Shown: one piece after another, positions 37,269-45,231 of the stretch | How positions within the stretch are numbered: position 1 is the first letter of the stretch | How the letters are laid out: each line of letters begins with the position of its first letter | Assembly (NCBI RefSeq): GCF_011038975.1 | Contig: NZ_JAAKEC010000012.1 | Location: 1-64,000 of the forward strand | Direction: 5' to 3' | DNA length: 64,000 nucleotides | Source of the DNA: Adlercreutzia sp. ZJ176 | GTDB taxonomy: Bacteria > Actinomycetota > Coriobacteriia > Coriobacteriales > Eggerthellaceae | Notes under the pieces: model-generated | Told to the model about the DNA's origin: nothing | The model's database searches: none | Seen by the model: only the letters and a program-made list of their open reading frames with translations | Program-made: the position numbers and the translations under genes

Positions 37269-38903
37269 ATGATCGACGAGATGCAAGTTTCAAACCTGGC
37301 GCTGATCCGCGAGGCGTCGTGCGCCTTCTCCGCAGGGCTCACCGCTTTTTCGGGCGAGACGGGCGCGGGCAAGACGGCGCTCCTCTCGGCGTGCAAGCTG
37401 CTCATGGGCGCGCGGGCCGACAAGGGCGCGGTGCGCGAAGGCGAGGCCGCCGCGCAGGTGAGCGGCCGCTTCTTTTTGCGCGGCGAAGACGGGGAGGGCG
37501 AGCGCGAGGTGGTGGTCACGCGCAGGCTCTCGTCCGACGGGCGCTCGCGCGCGAGCATCGACGGCACCCTGGCGAGCGTCGCCGAGCTTGCGCGCGCGGT
37601 GGCGCCGAGCATCGACCTCGTCGGCCAGCACGAGCACCAGGTGCTCGCGAAGCCGTCCGCGCACGCGGGGCTCCTCGACGCCTGGGCGCGCGACGAGGTG
37701 GGGCCTGCGGCCGCGGCGTACGGCGCGGCCTTCGCGGCGGCGGCCGCGGCGTCGCGCGAGCTCGAGCGCATCCGGGAGGGGCGCACCTCGTCGGCGGCTC
37801 AGCTCGACGAGGCGCGCTTCACGCTGCGCCAGATCGACGCGGTCGACCCGGCGCCGGGTGAGTACGAGGAGCTGGTCGCCTACCTCGACCGTGCCGAGCA
37901 CGCCGAGGCGCTCGCGCGCGCAGCTGACGGCGCCTACCAGGGCCTCTCGGGGGACGCAGGCGCGCTCGACGGCCTCTCTCGCGCTATGGCGGCGCTCGAG
38001 GAGGGAGCGCGCTACGACGCGGCGCTCGAACCCCTCGCCCAGTCGCTGCGCGAGGCGGGCTACGTGCTCGAGGACGTAGCCCGCGAGGCGCTCAGCTACC
38101 GCGACGGCGTGGAGTGCGACTACGACGAGCTGGCAAGCGCCCAGGAGCGCGCGGCGGCGATGCAGGGGCTTCTGCGCGCGTACGGCCCGCGCATGGACGA
38201 CGTGCTCGCCGCCCGCGAGGCCGCGCGCGAGGCGGTGTCGCTCGTCGATGACGCCGAGGAGCGCGAGCGCGCCGCCGCGTCAGCGCTCGAGGTGGCCGAG
38301 GTCGCCCTCGCGCAGGCCGCGGAGGCCCTCCACGAGGCGCGTGCCGCGGCCGCCGCGCCCTTCGCGCGCGCGGTGAGCGACGTCATGGGGCGCCTGGAGA
38401 TGGGGTCGGCTGAGCTGACGTGCGAGGTTGCGCTCCTGGCGCGCGAGGGCTGGACGGCGGCGGGCCCCTCGGCGGTCGAGCTCTTCTTCCGCCCGGGCGC
38501 GGGCATGCAGGCGCGCCCGCTCGCGCGCATCGCCTCAGGCGGCGAGATGAGCCGCGTGATGCTGGCGATCCACGTGGTGATGGGCGAGCGCGACGGCACC
38601 TCCACGCTCGTGTTCGACGAGGTGGACGCCGGCGTGGGCGGCGCCACCGCCACGGCGCTTGCGCAGGTGCTCGCCGACCTCGCGCGCACGCACCAGGTGC
38701 TCGTGGTCACGCACCTCGCGCAGGTGGCCGTGGCCGCCGACGCGCACTACGTGGTCGAGAAGAGCGCGGGCGACGTCCCCGAGACCACGCTGCGCGCGGT
38801 GGAGGGGGAGGAGCGCGTGGCCGAGGTGGCGCGCATGCTCTCGGGCGACGCCACCGCAGCGTCGCTCGCCCATGCGCGCGAGATGCTCGGCGCGTACGCG
38901 TGA
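37269..38903 (+). CDS. recN: DNA repair protein RecN
   Basis: An SMC-like ATPase acting early in double-strand break repair. The 544-residue protein has [19 protein letters not shown], Walker [23 protein letters not shown], central Ala/Glu-rich coiled coils, the signature [17 protein letters not shown] and Walker [14 protein letters not shown], then the D-loop VTHLAQVA. The ATG at 37269 follows AAGGACGCG. The last 45 bp of the gene are repeated just after the stop codon. Confidence 0.94.
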   Translation: MIDEMQVSNLALIREASCAFSAGLTAFSGETGAGKTALLSACKLLMGARADKGAVREGEAAAQVSGRFFLRGEDGEGEREVVVTRRLSSDGRSRASIDGTLASVAELARAVAPSIDLVGQHEHQVLAKPSAHAGLLDAWARDEVGPAAAAYGAAFAAAAAASRELERIREGRTSSAAQLDEARFTLRQIDAVDPAPGEYEELVAYLDRAEHAEALARAADGAYQGLSGDAGALDGLSRAMAALEEGARYDAALEPLAQSLREAGYVLEDVAREALSYRDGVECDYDELASAQERAAAMQGLLRAYGPRMDDVLAAREAAREAVSLVDDAEERERAAASALEVAEVALAQAAEALHEARAAAAAPFARAVSDVMGRLEMGSAELTCEVALLAREGWTAAGPSAVELFFRPGAGMQARPLARIASGGEMSRVMLAIHVVMGERDGTSTLVFDEVDAGVGGATATALAQVLADLARTHQVLVVTHLAQVAVAADAHYVVEKSAGDVPETTLRAVEGEERVAEVARMLSGDATAASLAHAREMLGAYA

Positions 38904-38949
38904 GGCAGTGTCGCTCGCCCATGCGCGCGAGATGTTCGACGCGCACGCG
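38856..38949. repeat. 45-bp tandem duplication spanning the recN stop codon
   Basis: 38856-38900 (the last codons of recN, SLAHAREM...) recurs at 38905-38949 with five differences and a 49-bp period. The second copy lies beyond the TGA, in the following gap. A local duplication of the gene end is the simplest reading. Confidence 0.75.
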
Positions 38950-39033
38950 CGCCCTGCTTCGCGTGGCCCACGCGGCGCCGGCGCCCTCCGCTTGCGGCGC
39001 TGGAGGCGCTTTTCCCGTTCGCGAAAATTCTCC

Positions 39034-39061
39034 TTGCGCGCCCGCTGCGTTGTGCTAAAGT
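39034..39061 (+). promoter_or_regulatory. Promoter of the T-box / ECF importer operon
   Basis: TTGCGC (39034-39039) and TAAAGT (39056-39061) with 16-bp spacing lie just ahead of the T-box leader. Confidence 0.55.
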
Positions 39062-39067
39062 ATGCAA

Positions 39068-39389
39068 CGCAATTGAATACCTTAAACCGTTGAGGCGAAG
39101 GTCAAGCCATCACAAGCGCTCACAGAGAGCGGGTGCAGCTGAGATTCCCGCAGAAATGCTGGGTGGTAAATGGATCGCCGAGGGAAAGGGGAAAGGTCGG
39201 CTCGACGTGGCGCATGCCGCGGCGGCTGGCTGAGTATCTGGACCGTGAGCCCGCGTTAGTGGCAGGACATGTGTTGGCATGTTCGCGAGGGGGTTCGCGC
39301 AAGCGAGCCAATTAAAGGTGGCACCGCAGATCTCTTGAGAGGTCTGTCCTTTAAGGGAAGCACTTCCCAAAGGACAGACCTCTTTTTTG
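39068..39389 (+). ncRNA. T-box riboswitch, predicted tryptophan-specific
   Basis: The leader has the stem I hallmark AGAGAGC followed by a stem-loop, a candidate specifier TGG (Trp, 39171-39173) followed by A, and the T-box AATTAAAGGTGGCACCGC (39310-39327). A terminator follows with a perfect 15-bp stem (39338-39352 with 39369-39383) and a T-run. Uncharged tRNA binding would favour the antiterminator. The specifier was aligned by eye to known T-box leaders, so the amino acid is a prediction, but it agrees with the TrpP-like transporter downstream. Confidence 0.9.
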
Positions 39390-39509
39390 TTGGTGGCACC
39401 CGGGGTTCCTCGCCCCGTCCCGCTTCGGCAAGAGGTAGAAGGCACGCAAGAGTCCGGGGACGGACGAGGATGGGCGGTGGGAGAAGCCGCCGAGAAAGGA
39501 ATGATCGAA

Positions 39510-40097
39510 ATGACGGACGTGAACGCAACGGCTCAGAAGCGCGTGGTGGCCCAGCAGGAGAAGAGCGGGCTCGCGGTCCAGGACCTCATCCTGGTGGCGG
39601 TGCTGATCGCGGCAGGCGCCGTGCTCAAGCTCACGGTGTCGAGCTTCCTGTCGTTCGGCGGCATGAAGCCCAACTTCATGATCGCCATGTACTGCCTGGC
39701 CATCATACTCGTGCGCCCGAAGGTGTACCAGTCGGTGATCATCGGCCTTCTGGTGGGCCTGGTCAGCCAGATCCCCATGCTGAACGCCACGCCTTTGGTG
39801 AACATCGCCTCCGAGGTGCTCGGCGCGCTCGTGTGCGGCGTTCTGGTGAGCGCTCTTTCCAAGGTGGCCGCTGACAACAAGGCCTGCCAGAACGCGGTGT
39901 TCCCCGCCGTCATCACGTTCGTCTCCACGGTGGTGTCCGGCTACACGTTCGCCCTGATCGTCGGCGTGGCCGTGGCGCATCTCGACCCGATCGCCGTGTT
40001 CGGCGTGTACGCGGTCATGGTGTTCGGCACCGCCGTCATGAACGCTGTCGTGGCCGTCATCCTCACCCCGGTCCTGCGCGCGGTGCTGAAGCGCTAA
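39510..40097 (+). CDS. TrpP-like ECF transporter substrate-binding (S) component
   Basis: A 195-residue membrane protein with about five to six hydrophobic segments. The region LKLTVSSFLSFGGMKPNFMI and AIILVRPKVYQSVIIGLLVGLVSQ resembles TrpP (GGMKPDxM, tryptophan uptake family). ATG 39510 is chosen because AAAGGA (39495-39500) is 9 nt upstream; ATG 39501 abuts that site. It is followed by two ECF ATPases and EcfT, and preceded by a T-box whose specifier reads UGG, so tryptophan import is the best prediction. A related aromatic metabolite is possible. Confidence 0.82.
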   Translation: MTDVNATAQKRVVAQQEKSGLAVQDLILVAVLIAAGAVLKLTVSSFLSFGGMKPNFMIAMYCLAIILVRPKVYQSVIIGLLVGLVSQIPMLNATPLVNIASEVLGALVCGVLVSALSKVAADNKACQNAVFPAVITFVSTVVSGYTFALIVGVAVAHLDPIAVFGVYAVMVFGTAVMNAVVAVILTPVLRAVLKR

Positions 40098-40120
40098 ACG
40101 GGGCTCTTGTAAGGAGAAAC

Positions 40121-40960
40121 ATGATCGAAATCTCAAACCTCACCTTCCGCTACCGGGAGGGGAGCGCGCCGGTGGTGCGCGACGTCAGCCTCACCGTCCC
40201 CGACGGCACGTTTTTGGGGATCACGGGCGCGGCGGGCAGCGGCAAGTCGACGCTCACCTACGCGTTCAACGGCATCATCCCGCACTGCTACCCCGGCGAC
40301 TTCTACGGCAGCGTGGTCATCGACGGGCTCGACACCTGCACCTCCTCGCTCACCGACGTGAGCCGGCTCGTGGGCAGCGTGTGCCAGGACATCGAGTCGC
40401 AGATGGTGTCGTCGGTGGTCGAGGACGAGATCCTCTACGGGCTGGAGAACTTCGGCGTGCCGAAGGACGAGATCGGCCGCCGCGTGAGCGAGGCGCTCGA
40501 CGCCATGGGCATCGCCGATTTGCGCCACCGCAGCATCGCGGGGCTCTCGGGCGGGCAGAAGCAGAAGGTGGCGGTGGCGTCGGTGATCGCGCTCGAGCCG
40601 CGCGTGCTCGTGCTCGACGAGCCCACGGCCGAGCTCGATCCCGCCTCGTCGGTGGGCGTGTTCGAGCTTCTGCGCCGCTACGCGCGCGAGCACGGGACCA
40701 CCGTCATCGTGGTGGAGCAGAAGATCGCCCTGCTCTCCGAGTACGCCGACGAGCTGCTCATCGTGGACGGCGGCACCGTCGTGTTCAAGGGCGCGCCCGC
40801 CGAGGTGCTCGCGCACTCTGACGAGCTGCTCGAGATCGGCGTGAACTGCCCGCGCGCCACGAGCCTGGTGAACCGCCTGCGCCGCCGAGGCCTGTACGCG
40901 GGCCCGGCTGCGCGCAACGTCGACGAGGCGGTCGCCGCCTGCAAGGAGGTGCTCGCATGA
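40121..40960 (+). CDS. ECF transporter ATPase EcfA (first)
   Basis: A 279-residue ABC ATPase that powers the membrane module. It has Walker A GAAGSGKST, a Q-loop in GSVCQDIESQMVS, a canonical signature LSGGQKQKVA and Walker B RVLVLDEPTAELD, then VIVVEQK (the H-loop His is replaced by Gln, as in some EcfA). The short C-terminal extension is family-like. A GTAAGGAG Shine-Dalgarno is present. It overlaps the second ATPase by 4 nt. Confidence 0.9.
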   Translation: MIEISNLTFRYREGSAPVVRDVSLTVPDGTFLGITGAAGSGKSTLTYAFNGIIPHCYPGDFYGSVVIDGLDTCTSSLTDVSRLVGSVCQDIESQMVSSVVEDEILYGLENFGVPKDEIGRRVSEALDAMGIADLRHRSIAGLSGGQKQKVAVASVIALEPRVLVLDEPTAELDPASSVGVFELLRRYAREHGTTVIVVEQKIALLSEYADELLIVDGGTVVFKGAPAEVLAHSDELLEIGVNCPRATSLVNRLRRRGLYAGPAARNVDEAVAACKEVLA

Positions 40961-41811
40961 TCGAGTTTCGAAACGTGTCGGCCAGCTACGCCGAGGAGCT
41001 GCCGGTCCTGCGCGACGTGAGCTTCACGGTGCCCGACGGCGACTTCGTGGCGTTCGTGGGCACGAACGGCGCCGGCAAGTCGACCACGATGCGCCTGGTG
41101 AACGGGCTTCTGAAGCCCACGTCGGGCGAAGTGCTCATCGACGGGGCGTCCACACGCGACCTCAAGACCAGCGAGCTGGCGGCGAAGGTGGGCTTTCTGT
41201 TCCAGAACCCCGACCGCCAGATCTGCTGCGAGACGGTGCGCGAGGAGCTCCTGTTCGGCTTCAAGGTGCTCGGGCGCGCGGATTCGGAGGCGGAGGCGCG
41301 CGTCGACGCGATGATCGAGCGCTTCGGCTTCGACGCCGACGCCGAGCCGTTTTTGCTGAACCGCGGCACGCGCCAGCTTCTGGCGCTGGCCTCCATCATC
41401 GTGATGGAGCCGCCCGTGGTCGTGCTCGACGAGCCTACCACGGGCCTCGACTTCCGCGAGTGCGGCAAGGTGATGGACGCGATCGCCGCCATGAACGCGC
41501 GCGGCACCACCGTCATCATGGTCTGCCACGACATGGAGGTGGTGGGCGACTACGCGCGCCGCGTGATCGCCATGACGGCCGGCCAGGTGGTGGCCGACGG
41601 CCCCACCTTCGAGGTGCTGAGGGACCGTGCGGTGCTCGAGCGCGCGCATCTGCTCCCGCCCCAGGTGGCGGGGGTGTCGATGCGCCTGGGCGAGGAGCTC
41701 GCGGGCTGTGCGGGCACGCCGGTGGCATGGGCGAACACGCTTGACGAGATGGAGCGCGCGCTCGCGGACGCCGTGGGCTCAAGCGCGACGAGAGGGGAGG
41801 ACGCGCGATGA
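40957..41811 (+). CDS. ECF transporter ATPase EcfA' (second)
   Basis: A 284-residue ABC ATPase. It has Walker A GTNGAGKST (residues 35-43), a Q-loop in FLFQNPDRQI, Walker B VVVLDEPTTGLD and an H-loop in VCHDME. The signature is degenerate, reading NRGTRQLLALAS instead of LSGGQ. In the heterodimer this signature completes the site formed with the other subunit's Walker A. It starts by ATGA overlap and overlaps ecfT the same way. Confidence 0.9.
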   Translation: MIEFRNVSASYAEELPVLRDVSFTVPDGDFVAFVGTNGAGKSTTMRLVNGLLKPTSGEVLIDGASTRDLKTSELAAKVGFLFQNPDRQICCETVREELLFGFKVLGRADSEAEARVDAMIERFGFDADAEPFLLNRGTRQLLALASIIVMEPPVVVLDEPTTGLDFRECGKVMDAIAAMNARGTTVIMVCHDMEVVGDYARRVIAMTAGQVVADGPTFEVLRDRAVLERAHLLPPQVAGVSMRLGEELAGCAGTPVAWANTLDEMERALADAVGSSATRGEDAR

Positions 41812-42578
41812 GCGGCGGCTTTCTGGAGTACGTACCCGGTGACAGCTTCCTGCACCGCATGAACCCCGTCGCCAAGCTGGCGTCGGCGTTTCTGCTGGTG
41901 ATCGCCTGCTTCGCCACGTCGAGCCCCGCGCTTCTGGCGCTCGTGCTCGTCGTAGACGCCGTTCTGGCCGCGCGGTGCGACATGGTGGCGCAGACGATCG
42001 GCTTGGCGAAGGCGGTGTGCGCCTTCTCGCTGCTGCTCGCGCTCATCGCGCTTCTGTTCACGCCCTCAGGCGACGTGCTCGTGGCGCTGCCGTGGGGGTA
42101 CGTCGGCACGGGGAGCATAGGCGCGGCCGTGCTCATCGTGGTGCGGCTCGTGGCCTGCGCGGTGCCGCTCTTCCTGGTGTTCTACGTCACCAAGCTCACC
42201 GACATGGCCAACGCCATCGTGAAGGTGCTGCACGTGCCCTACAAGTACGCCTTCGCCTTCACCTCCACGGTGCGCTTCATCCCCGTGTTCATGAACGACA
42301 TGGCGGGCATCATGGAGGCGCAGACGGCGCGCGGCGTGGAGTTCGACGGCTCGCTCGCGAAGCGGATCCGCCTGATGGTGCCGCTGTGCGTGCCGCTGCT
42401 GGTGAGCTCGGTGCGCAAGACGAACTCGGCGGCCATCGCGGCGGAGGTGCGCGGGTTCAACCTGCGCACGCGCGAGAGCGGCTACAAGGACTACCCGTTC
42501 GCGACGATCGACGTGGCCGCGATGGCGGCGAGCGCCGCGCTCGTGGCGGCCGCCGTCGCGCTGGGCCTGCTGCTGTAG
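41808..42578 (+). CDS. ecfT: ECF transporter transmembrane protein EcfT
   Basis: A 256-residue membrane protein with about six hydrophobic segments. It carries two cytoplasmic coupling helices marked by Ala/Glu-Arg-Gly motifs, AQTARGVEF and EVRGFNLRTRES, which contact the two ATPases. With the S component and EcfA/EcfA' it completes a dedicated group I ECF importer. Its stop codon lies inside the left copy of a 26-bp direct repeat, so the following island inserted exactly at the 3' end of this gene. Confidence 0.9.
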   Translation: MSGGFLEYVPGDSFLHRMNPVAKLASAFLLVIACFATSSPALLALVLVVDAVLAARCDMVAQTIGLAKAVCAFSLLLALIALLFTPSGDVLVALPWGYVGTGSIGAAVLIVVRLVACAVPLFLVFYVTKLTDMANAIVKVLHVPYKYAFAFTSTVRFIPVFMNDMAGIMEAQTARGVEFDGSLAKRIRLMVPLCVPLLVSSVRKTNSAAIAAEVRGFNLRTRESGYKDYPFATIDVAAMAASAALVAAAVALGLLL

Positions 42579-42598
42579 CTTTGACGCCCTGCGCGGGG
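42573..42598. repeat. Left 26-bp direct repeat of the HicAB island (att-like)
   Basis: CTGTAGCTTTGACGCCCTGC plus CGCGGGG-like remainder, identical to 43709-43734. The copy includes the ecfT stop codon. Together the two copies bound 1110 bp. Confidence 0.85.
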
Positions 42599-42654
42599 CG
42601 ATGAGGTCAAGCGCTCCCGCTTGGGGAATCAGTTTGCGCTATGGAGTAAAACAC

Positions 42655-42683
42655 TTGTATGCCAAACAAATGTTTGATATAAT
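42655..42683 (+). promoter_or_regulatory. Promoter with near-perfect LexA-type box in its spacer
   Basis: TTGTAT (42655-42660) and TATAAT (42678-42683) are 17 bp apart. The spacer holds CAAACAAATGTTTG (42663-42676), a palindrome matching the Gram-positive SOS consensus CGAACRNRYGTTYG at 13 of 14 positions. Binding here would block RNA polymerase. SOS control of the island is inferred. Confidence 0.6.
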
Positions 42684-42770
42684 GCTCTTGCGGCTGGATG
42701 ATCGGTCCTAACCTCGTGTATCGGGGGACAGCCTTTGCGAAGCGCGTTTTTTCTGCAGGGAAGGATCGCC

Positions 42771-42806
42771 ATGCGTCTTTTACGGTTTCCTTGCGGATGC
42801 TTCTAA
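42771..42806 (+). CDS. Possible 11-residue leader peptide upstream of hicA
   Basis: ATG 42771 preceded by GGGAAGGA opens a frame MRLLRFPCGCF ending at TAA 42806. The ribosome site is good but the peptide matches nothing I know. It lies between the LexA-like promoter and the hicA operator. It could be a leader peptide or chance. Confidence 0.25.
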   Translation: MRLLRFPCGCF

Positions 42807-42832
42807 ATTATCAACTTAAATGTATAATTTAG
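42803..42832 (+). promoter_or_regulatory. hicA promoter and putative HicB operator
   Basis: A perfect inverted repeat CTAAATTAT (42803-42811) / ATAATTTAG (42824-42832) covers the -10 TATAAT (42823-42828) just upstream of hicA. HicB antitoxins with a DNA-binding domain typically repress their own promoter at such palindromes. Confidence 0.6.
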
Positions 42833-42842
42833 AGAGGCGATT

Positions 42843-43016
42843 ATGGTCAAGAGGCGTGATCTCGTGAGGGAGCTGATCGAAGCGGGGTTCGTAAGCAGGG
42901 GCGGAAGGAATCACGAGGTGTTCGTCAAGCCTGGTTTTAGGACGGTGGTTCCGCATCATCGCGAACTCAGGGAAGTTACGGCGAGCGAGATAAGGAAGCA
43001 AGCCGGTCTCAAATGA
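42843..43016 (+). CDS. hicA: HicA-type mRNA interferase toxin
   Basis: A 57-residue protein with the double-stranded-RNA-binding-like HicA fold. It shows LVRELIEAGFVSRGGRNHEVFV with the catalytic His24 in GGRNHEVF, the VVPHH loop and the terminal helix ASEIRKQAGLK. HicA cleaves mRNA when free of HicB. GAGAGGCG lies ahead of the ATG. The neighbouring hicB and the operator over its promoter support a functional toxin-antitoxin pair. Confidence 0.85.
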   Translation: MVKRRDLVRELIEAGFVSRGGRNHEVFVKPGFRTVVPHHRELREVTASEIRKQAGLK

Positions 43017-43107
43017 TGCGAGGGCTGGGTCGCGGGTTGGGGCCAGACGCCGTGTGCGGAACGGAATGAGGCGCCAGTTTGGCGGGCTGATGTCGAGGAG
43101 GTGCGTT

Positions 43108-43554
43108 GTGCGCTATGTGTTTGAGTTCGAGTTGGTAGAGAGCGAGGGGTGGTTCGTCGCTGTTCCCCTTGACTTCGACGGTGCGACGCAAGGGAAGAGC
43201 TTGGCGGAGGCTTCGGATATGGCGGCAGACTGGCTCAGGACTGAGCTTGAATATCGCCTGATGAACGGCGAGGCTATACCTTCCCCTTCGCTTGGCGCCG
43301 ACCCTCGAAGAGGGGGGCGCATGCTTCTCGTGGCAGTTGACGTGAGCCTCGACGCCATTGAGAAGGTGAGCGCCAAGGAGGCTGCGGCGCTTCTCGGGGT
43401 GACGCCGTCGCGGGTCTCTCGAATGGCGAAGGAGGGACTCCTGACGAGCTTCCGCGTGGGGCGTGACGTGTACGTGACGCTTGACAGCATTAAGGCGCGC
43501 ATAGCAGAGAAGCCGAAGGCGGGTCGGCCGAGGAAGGACAAGGTATGCGCATAG
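43108..43554 (+). CDS. hicB: HicB-type antitoxin with helix-turn-helix
   Basis: A 148-residue protein. The N-terminal part (YVFEFELVESEGWFVAVPLDFDGATQGKSLAEASDMAADWL) is the degraded RNase H-like HicB domain that covers the toxin. The C-terminal part (KEAAALLGVTPSRVSRMAKEGLLTSFRVGRDVYVTLDSI) is an excisionase/MerR-like helix-turn-helix instead of the more common ribbon-helix-helix. GTG 43108 is supported by AGGAGG 6 nt upstream. It is separated from hicA by 91 bp, longer than usual. Confidence 0.8.
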   Translation: MRYVFEFELVESEGWFVAVPLDFDGATQGKSLAEASDMAADWLRTELEYRLMNGEAIPSPSLGADPRRGGRMLLVAVDVSLDAIEKVSAKEAAALLGVTPSRVSRMAKEGLLTSFRVGRDVYVTLDSIKARIAEKPKAGRPRKDKVCA

Positions 43555-43708
43555 CCATGGACGTAGCTTGCTTGGGAGTCGGTGGATGCTGGCTTTAGGA
43601 TCCCTGGGATTGAGCTCAGGTGATTCGGTGCTCTTGGCTGCAAGCTTCGAGGCGCGGGAGCACGCTGCTTAGGGAGCCTGGGGCCTCAGGACCGTGAAGT
43701 ACCGCTTC

Positions 43709-43734
43709 CTGTAGCTTTGACGCCCTGCGCGGGG
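43709..43734. repeat. Right 26-bp direct repeat of the HicAB island (att-like)
   Basis: Identical to 42573-42598. It is followed at once by the pheS T-box promoter region, so removing the island would rejoin ecfT directly to the pheS leader. Confidence 0.85.
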
Positions 43735-43744
43735 AAAAAGGTGC

Positions 43745-44135
43745 TATACTGCGCTGTTACATGCGTTGACGAAGACAGTGGCGCGCAGGCGACGCCCCCA
43801 GAGACGGACCTCACCGGCTGAAAGGGTCCGGGCCCATCGCGCACGCCAATTCCCTTCCGAGCAGCATGCCTGAAAGCAGACGCGGCGCGAGATGTCGAGT
43901 AGGGCATGACGGGTGCTCCCGTCACAGGGCGCAATGAGCGGGCGCGGCATGCGGCGCCTCCGCCCTTTGCCAGCGGCAGTCACGCGGACGCCATGAGCGT
44001 CGCGGCGGCGCAGGCGGAGGCGGGGGAGCGCGCAGATGCGCGCCAACCGAGGTGGTACCGCGAGAGCCTTCTCTCGTCCTTGGACTCGAAATCACGCGTT
44101 TCGGGAACCAGGGACGCGAGAGGGCTCTTTTTTTG
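43745..44135 (+). ncRNA. T-box riboswitch, predicted phenylalanine-specific
   Basis: A -10 TATACT (43745-43750) starts a leader with the stem I motif AGAGACGGACC, a candidate specifier TTC (Phe, 43850-43852), and the T-box AACCGAGGTGGTACCGCG (44045-44062). A terminator follows, with arms about 44063-44080 and 44110-44128 and then a T-run. It sits directly ahead of pheS, and the specifier agrees with the enzyme's amino acid. Confidence 0.92.
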
Positions 44136-44162
44136 TTGGAAGAAGAAAGGCAGAAAGCAACT

Positions 44163-45224
44163 ATGGCGATCACAGACGAATTGAGCGCGCTGCGCGCGTC
44201 CACGCTTGCCAGCATCGCCGCGGCGGAGACGTCGGCGGCGCTCGAGGCCGTGCGCGTGGCCGTGCTCGGGAAGTCGGGCACGCTCACCGGGTACCTGCGC
44301 TCGATGGGCAGCGTGCCCAAGGAGGAGCGCGCGGCGGTCGGCAAGGCCGTGAACGAGGCGCGCGTGGCCGTCGAGGAGGCGCTCGGCGCCCGCAAGGCCG
44401 CGCTCGACGCCGCCGAGCTCGAGGCGGCCATCGACGCGGCGGCCGTCGACGTGACGCTGCCGGGCCGCGCCCAGCAGATGGGCACGCGCCACCTCATCAA
44501 CGGCATCATCGACGAGCTCTCCGAGATCTTCCTCGGGTTGGGCTACTCGGTGGCGAAGGGCCCCGAGGTGGAGACCGACTACTACAACTTCACGGCGTTG
44601 AACGCCCCGGCCGACCACCCCAGCCGTTCCATGCAGGACACGTTCTACGTGCACGACCTCTCCGGCGACACCTCCCAGGTGCGCGGCGAGTCGGACGTCC
44701 TTCTGCGCACGCAGACCTCGGGCGTGCAGGTGCACGTCATGGAGGACCAGGAGCTGCCCATCTACATCATCGCGCCGGGCAAGGTGTACCGCCGTGACGT
44801 GGCCGACCCCTCGCATCTGCCGCAGTTTCACCAGATCGAGGGCTTGGTGGTGGACAAGGGCATCACCTTCGGCGACCTCAAGGGCACGCTTGACTACGTG
44901 TGCAAGCAGGTGTTCGGCCCCGACCGCAAGACGCGCTTCCGCGCCCACTACTTCCCGTTCACCGAGCCGTCGGCCGAGGTGGACGTGAGCTGCGGCATCT
45001 GCCACGGCGAGGGCTGCCGCATGTGCAAGGGCACCGGCTGGCTCGAGATCCTCGGCTGCGGCATGGTGGACCCGAACGTGCTCGAGATGAGCGGCATCGA
45101 CCCCGAGGTGTATGCGGGGTTCGCCTTCGGCATGGGGGTGGAGCGCATCGCCTGCCTGAAGTACAACGTCCCCGACCTGCGCATGCTCCTCGAAGGCGAC
45201 ATGCGCTTCCTGCGTCAGTTCTAA
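44163..45224 (+). CDS. pheS: Phenylalanine-tRNA ligase alpha subunit
   Basis: Catalytic subunit of the (alpha beta)2 enzyme. The 353-residue protein has an N-terminal coiled coil (residues 1-85), then class II motifs: GTRHLINGIIDELSEIF, DHPSRSMQDTFYV, LLRTQTSGVQVHVM, RRDVADPSHLPQFHQIEGL, and motif 3 in FAFGMGVERIACLKY. A Cys-rich segment, CGICHGEGCRMCKGTGWLEI, occurs in place of the usual single C-x2-C region. It is controlled by the T-box leader upstream. Confidence 0.96.
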   Translation: MAITDELSALRASTLASIAAAETSAALEAVRVAVLGKSGTLTGYLRSMGSVPKEERAAVGKAVNEARVAVEEALGARKAALDAAELEAAIDAAAVDVTLPGRAQQMGTRHLINGIIDELSEIFLGLGYSVAKGPEVETDYYNFTALNAPADHPSRSMQDTFYVHDLSGDTSQVRGESDVLLRTQTSGVQVHVMEDQELPIYIIAPGKVYRRDVADPSHLPQFHQIEGLVVDKGITFGDLKGTLDYVCKQVFGPDRKTRFRAHYFPFTEPSAEVDVSCGICHGEGCRMCKGTGWLEILGCGMVDPNVLEMSGIDPEVYAGFAFGMGVERIACLKYNVPDLRMLLEGDMRFLRQF

Positions 45225-45231
45225 GCCGGGC

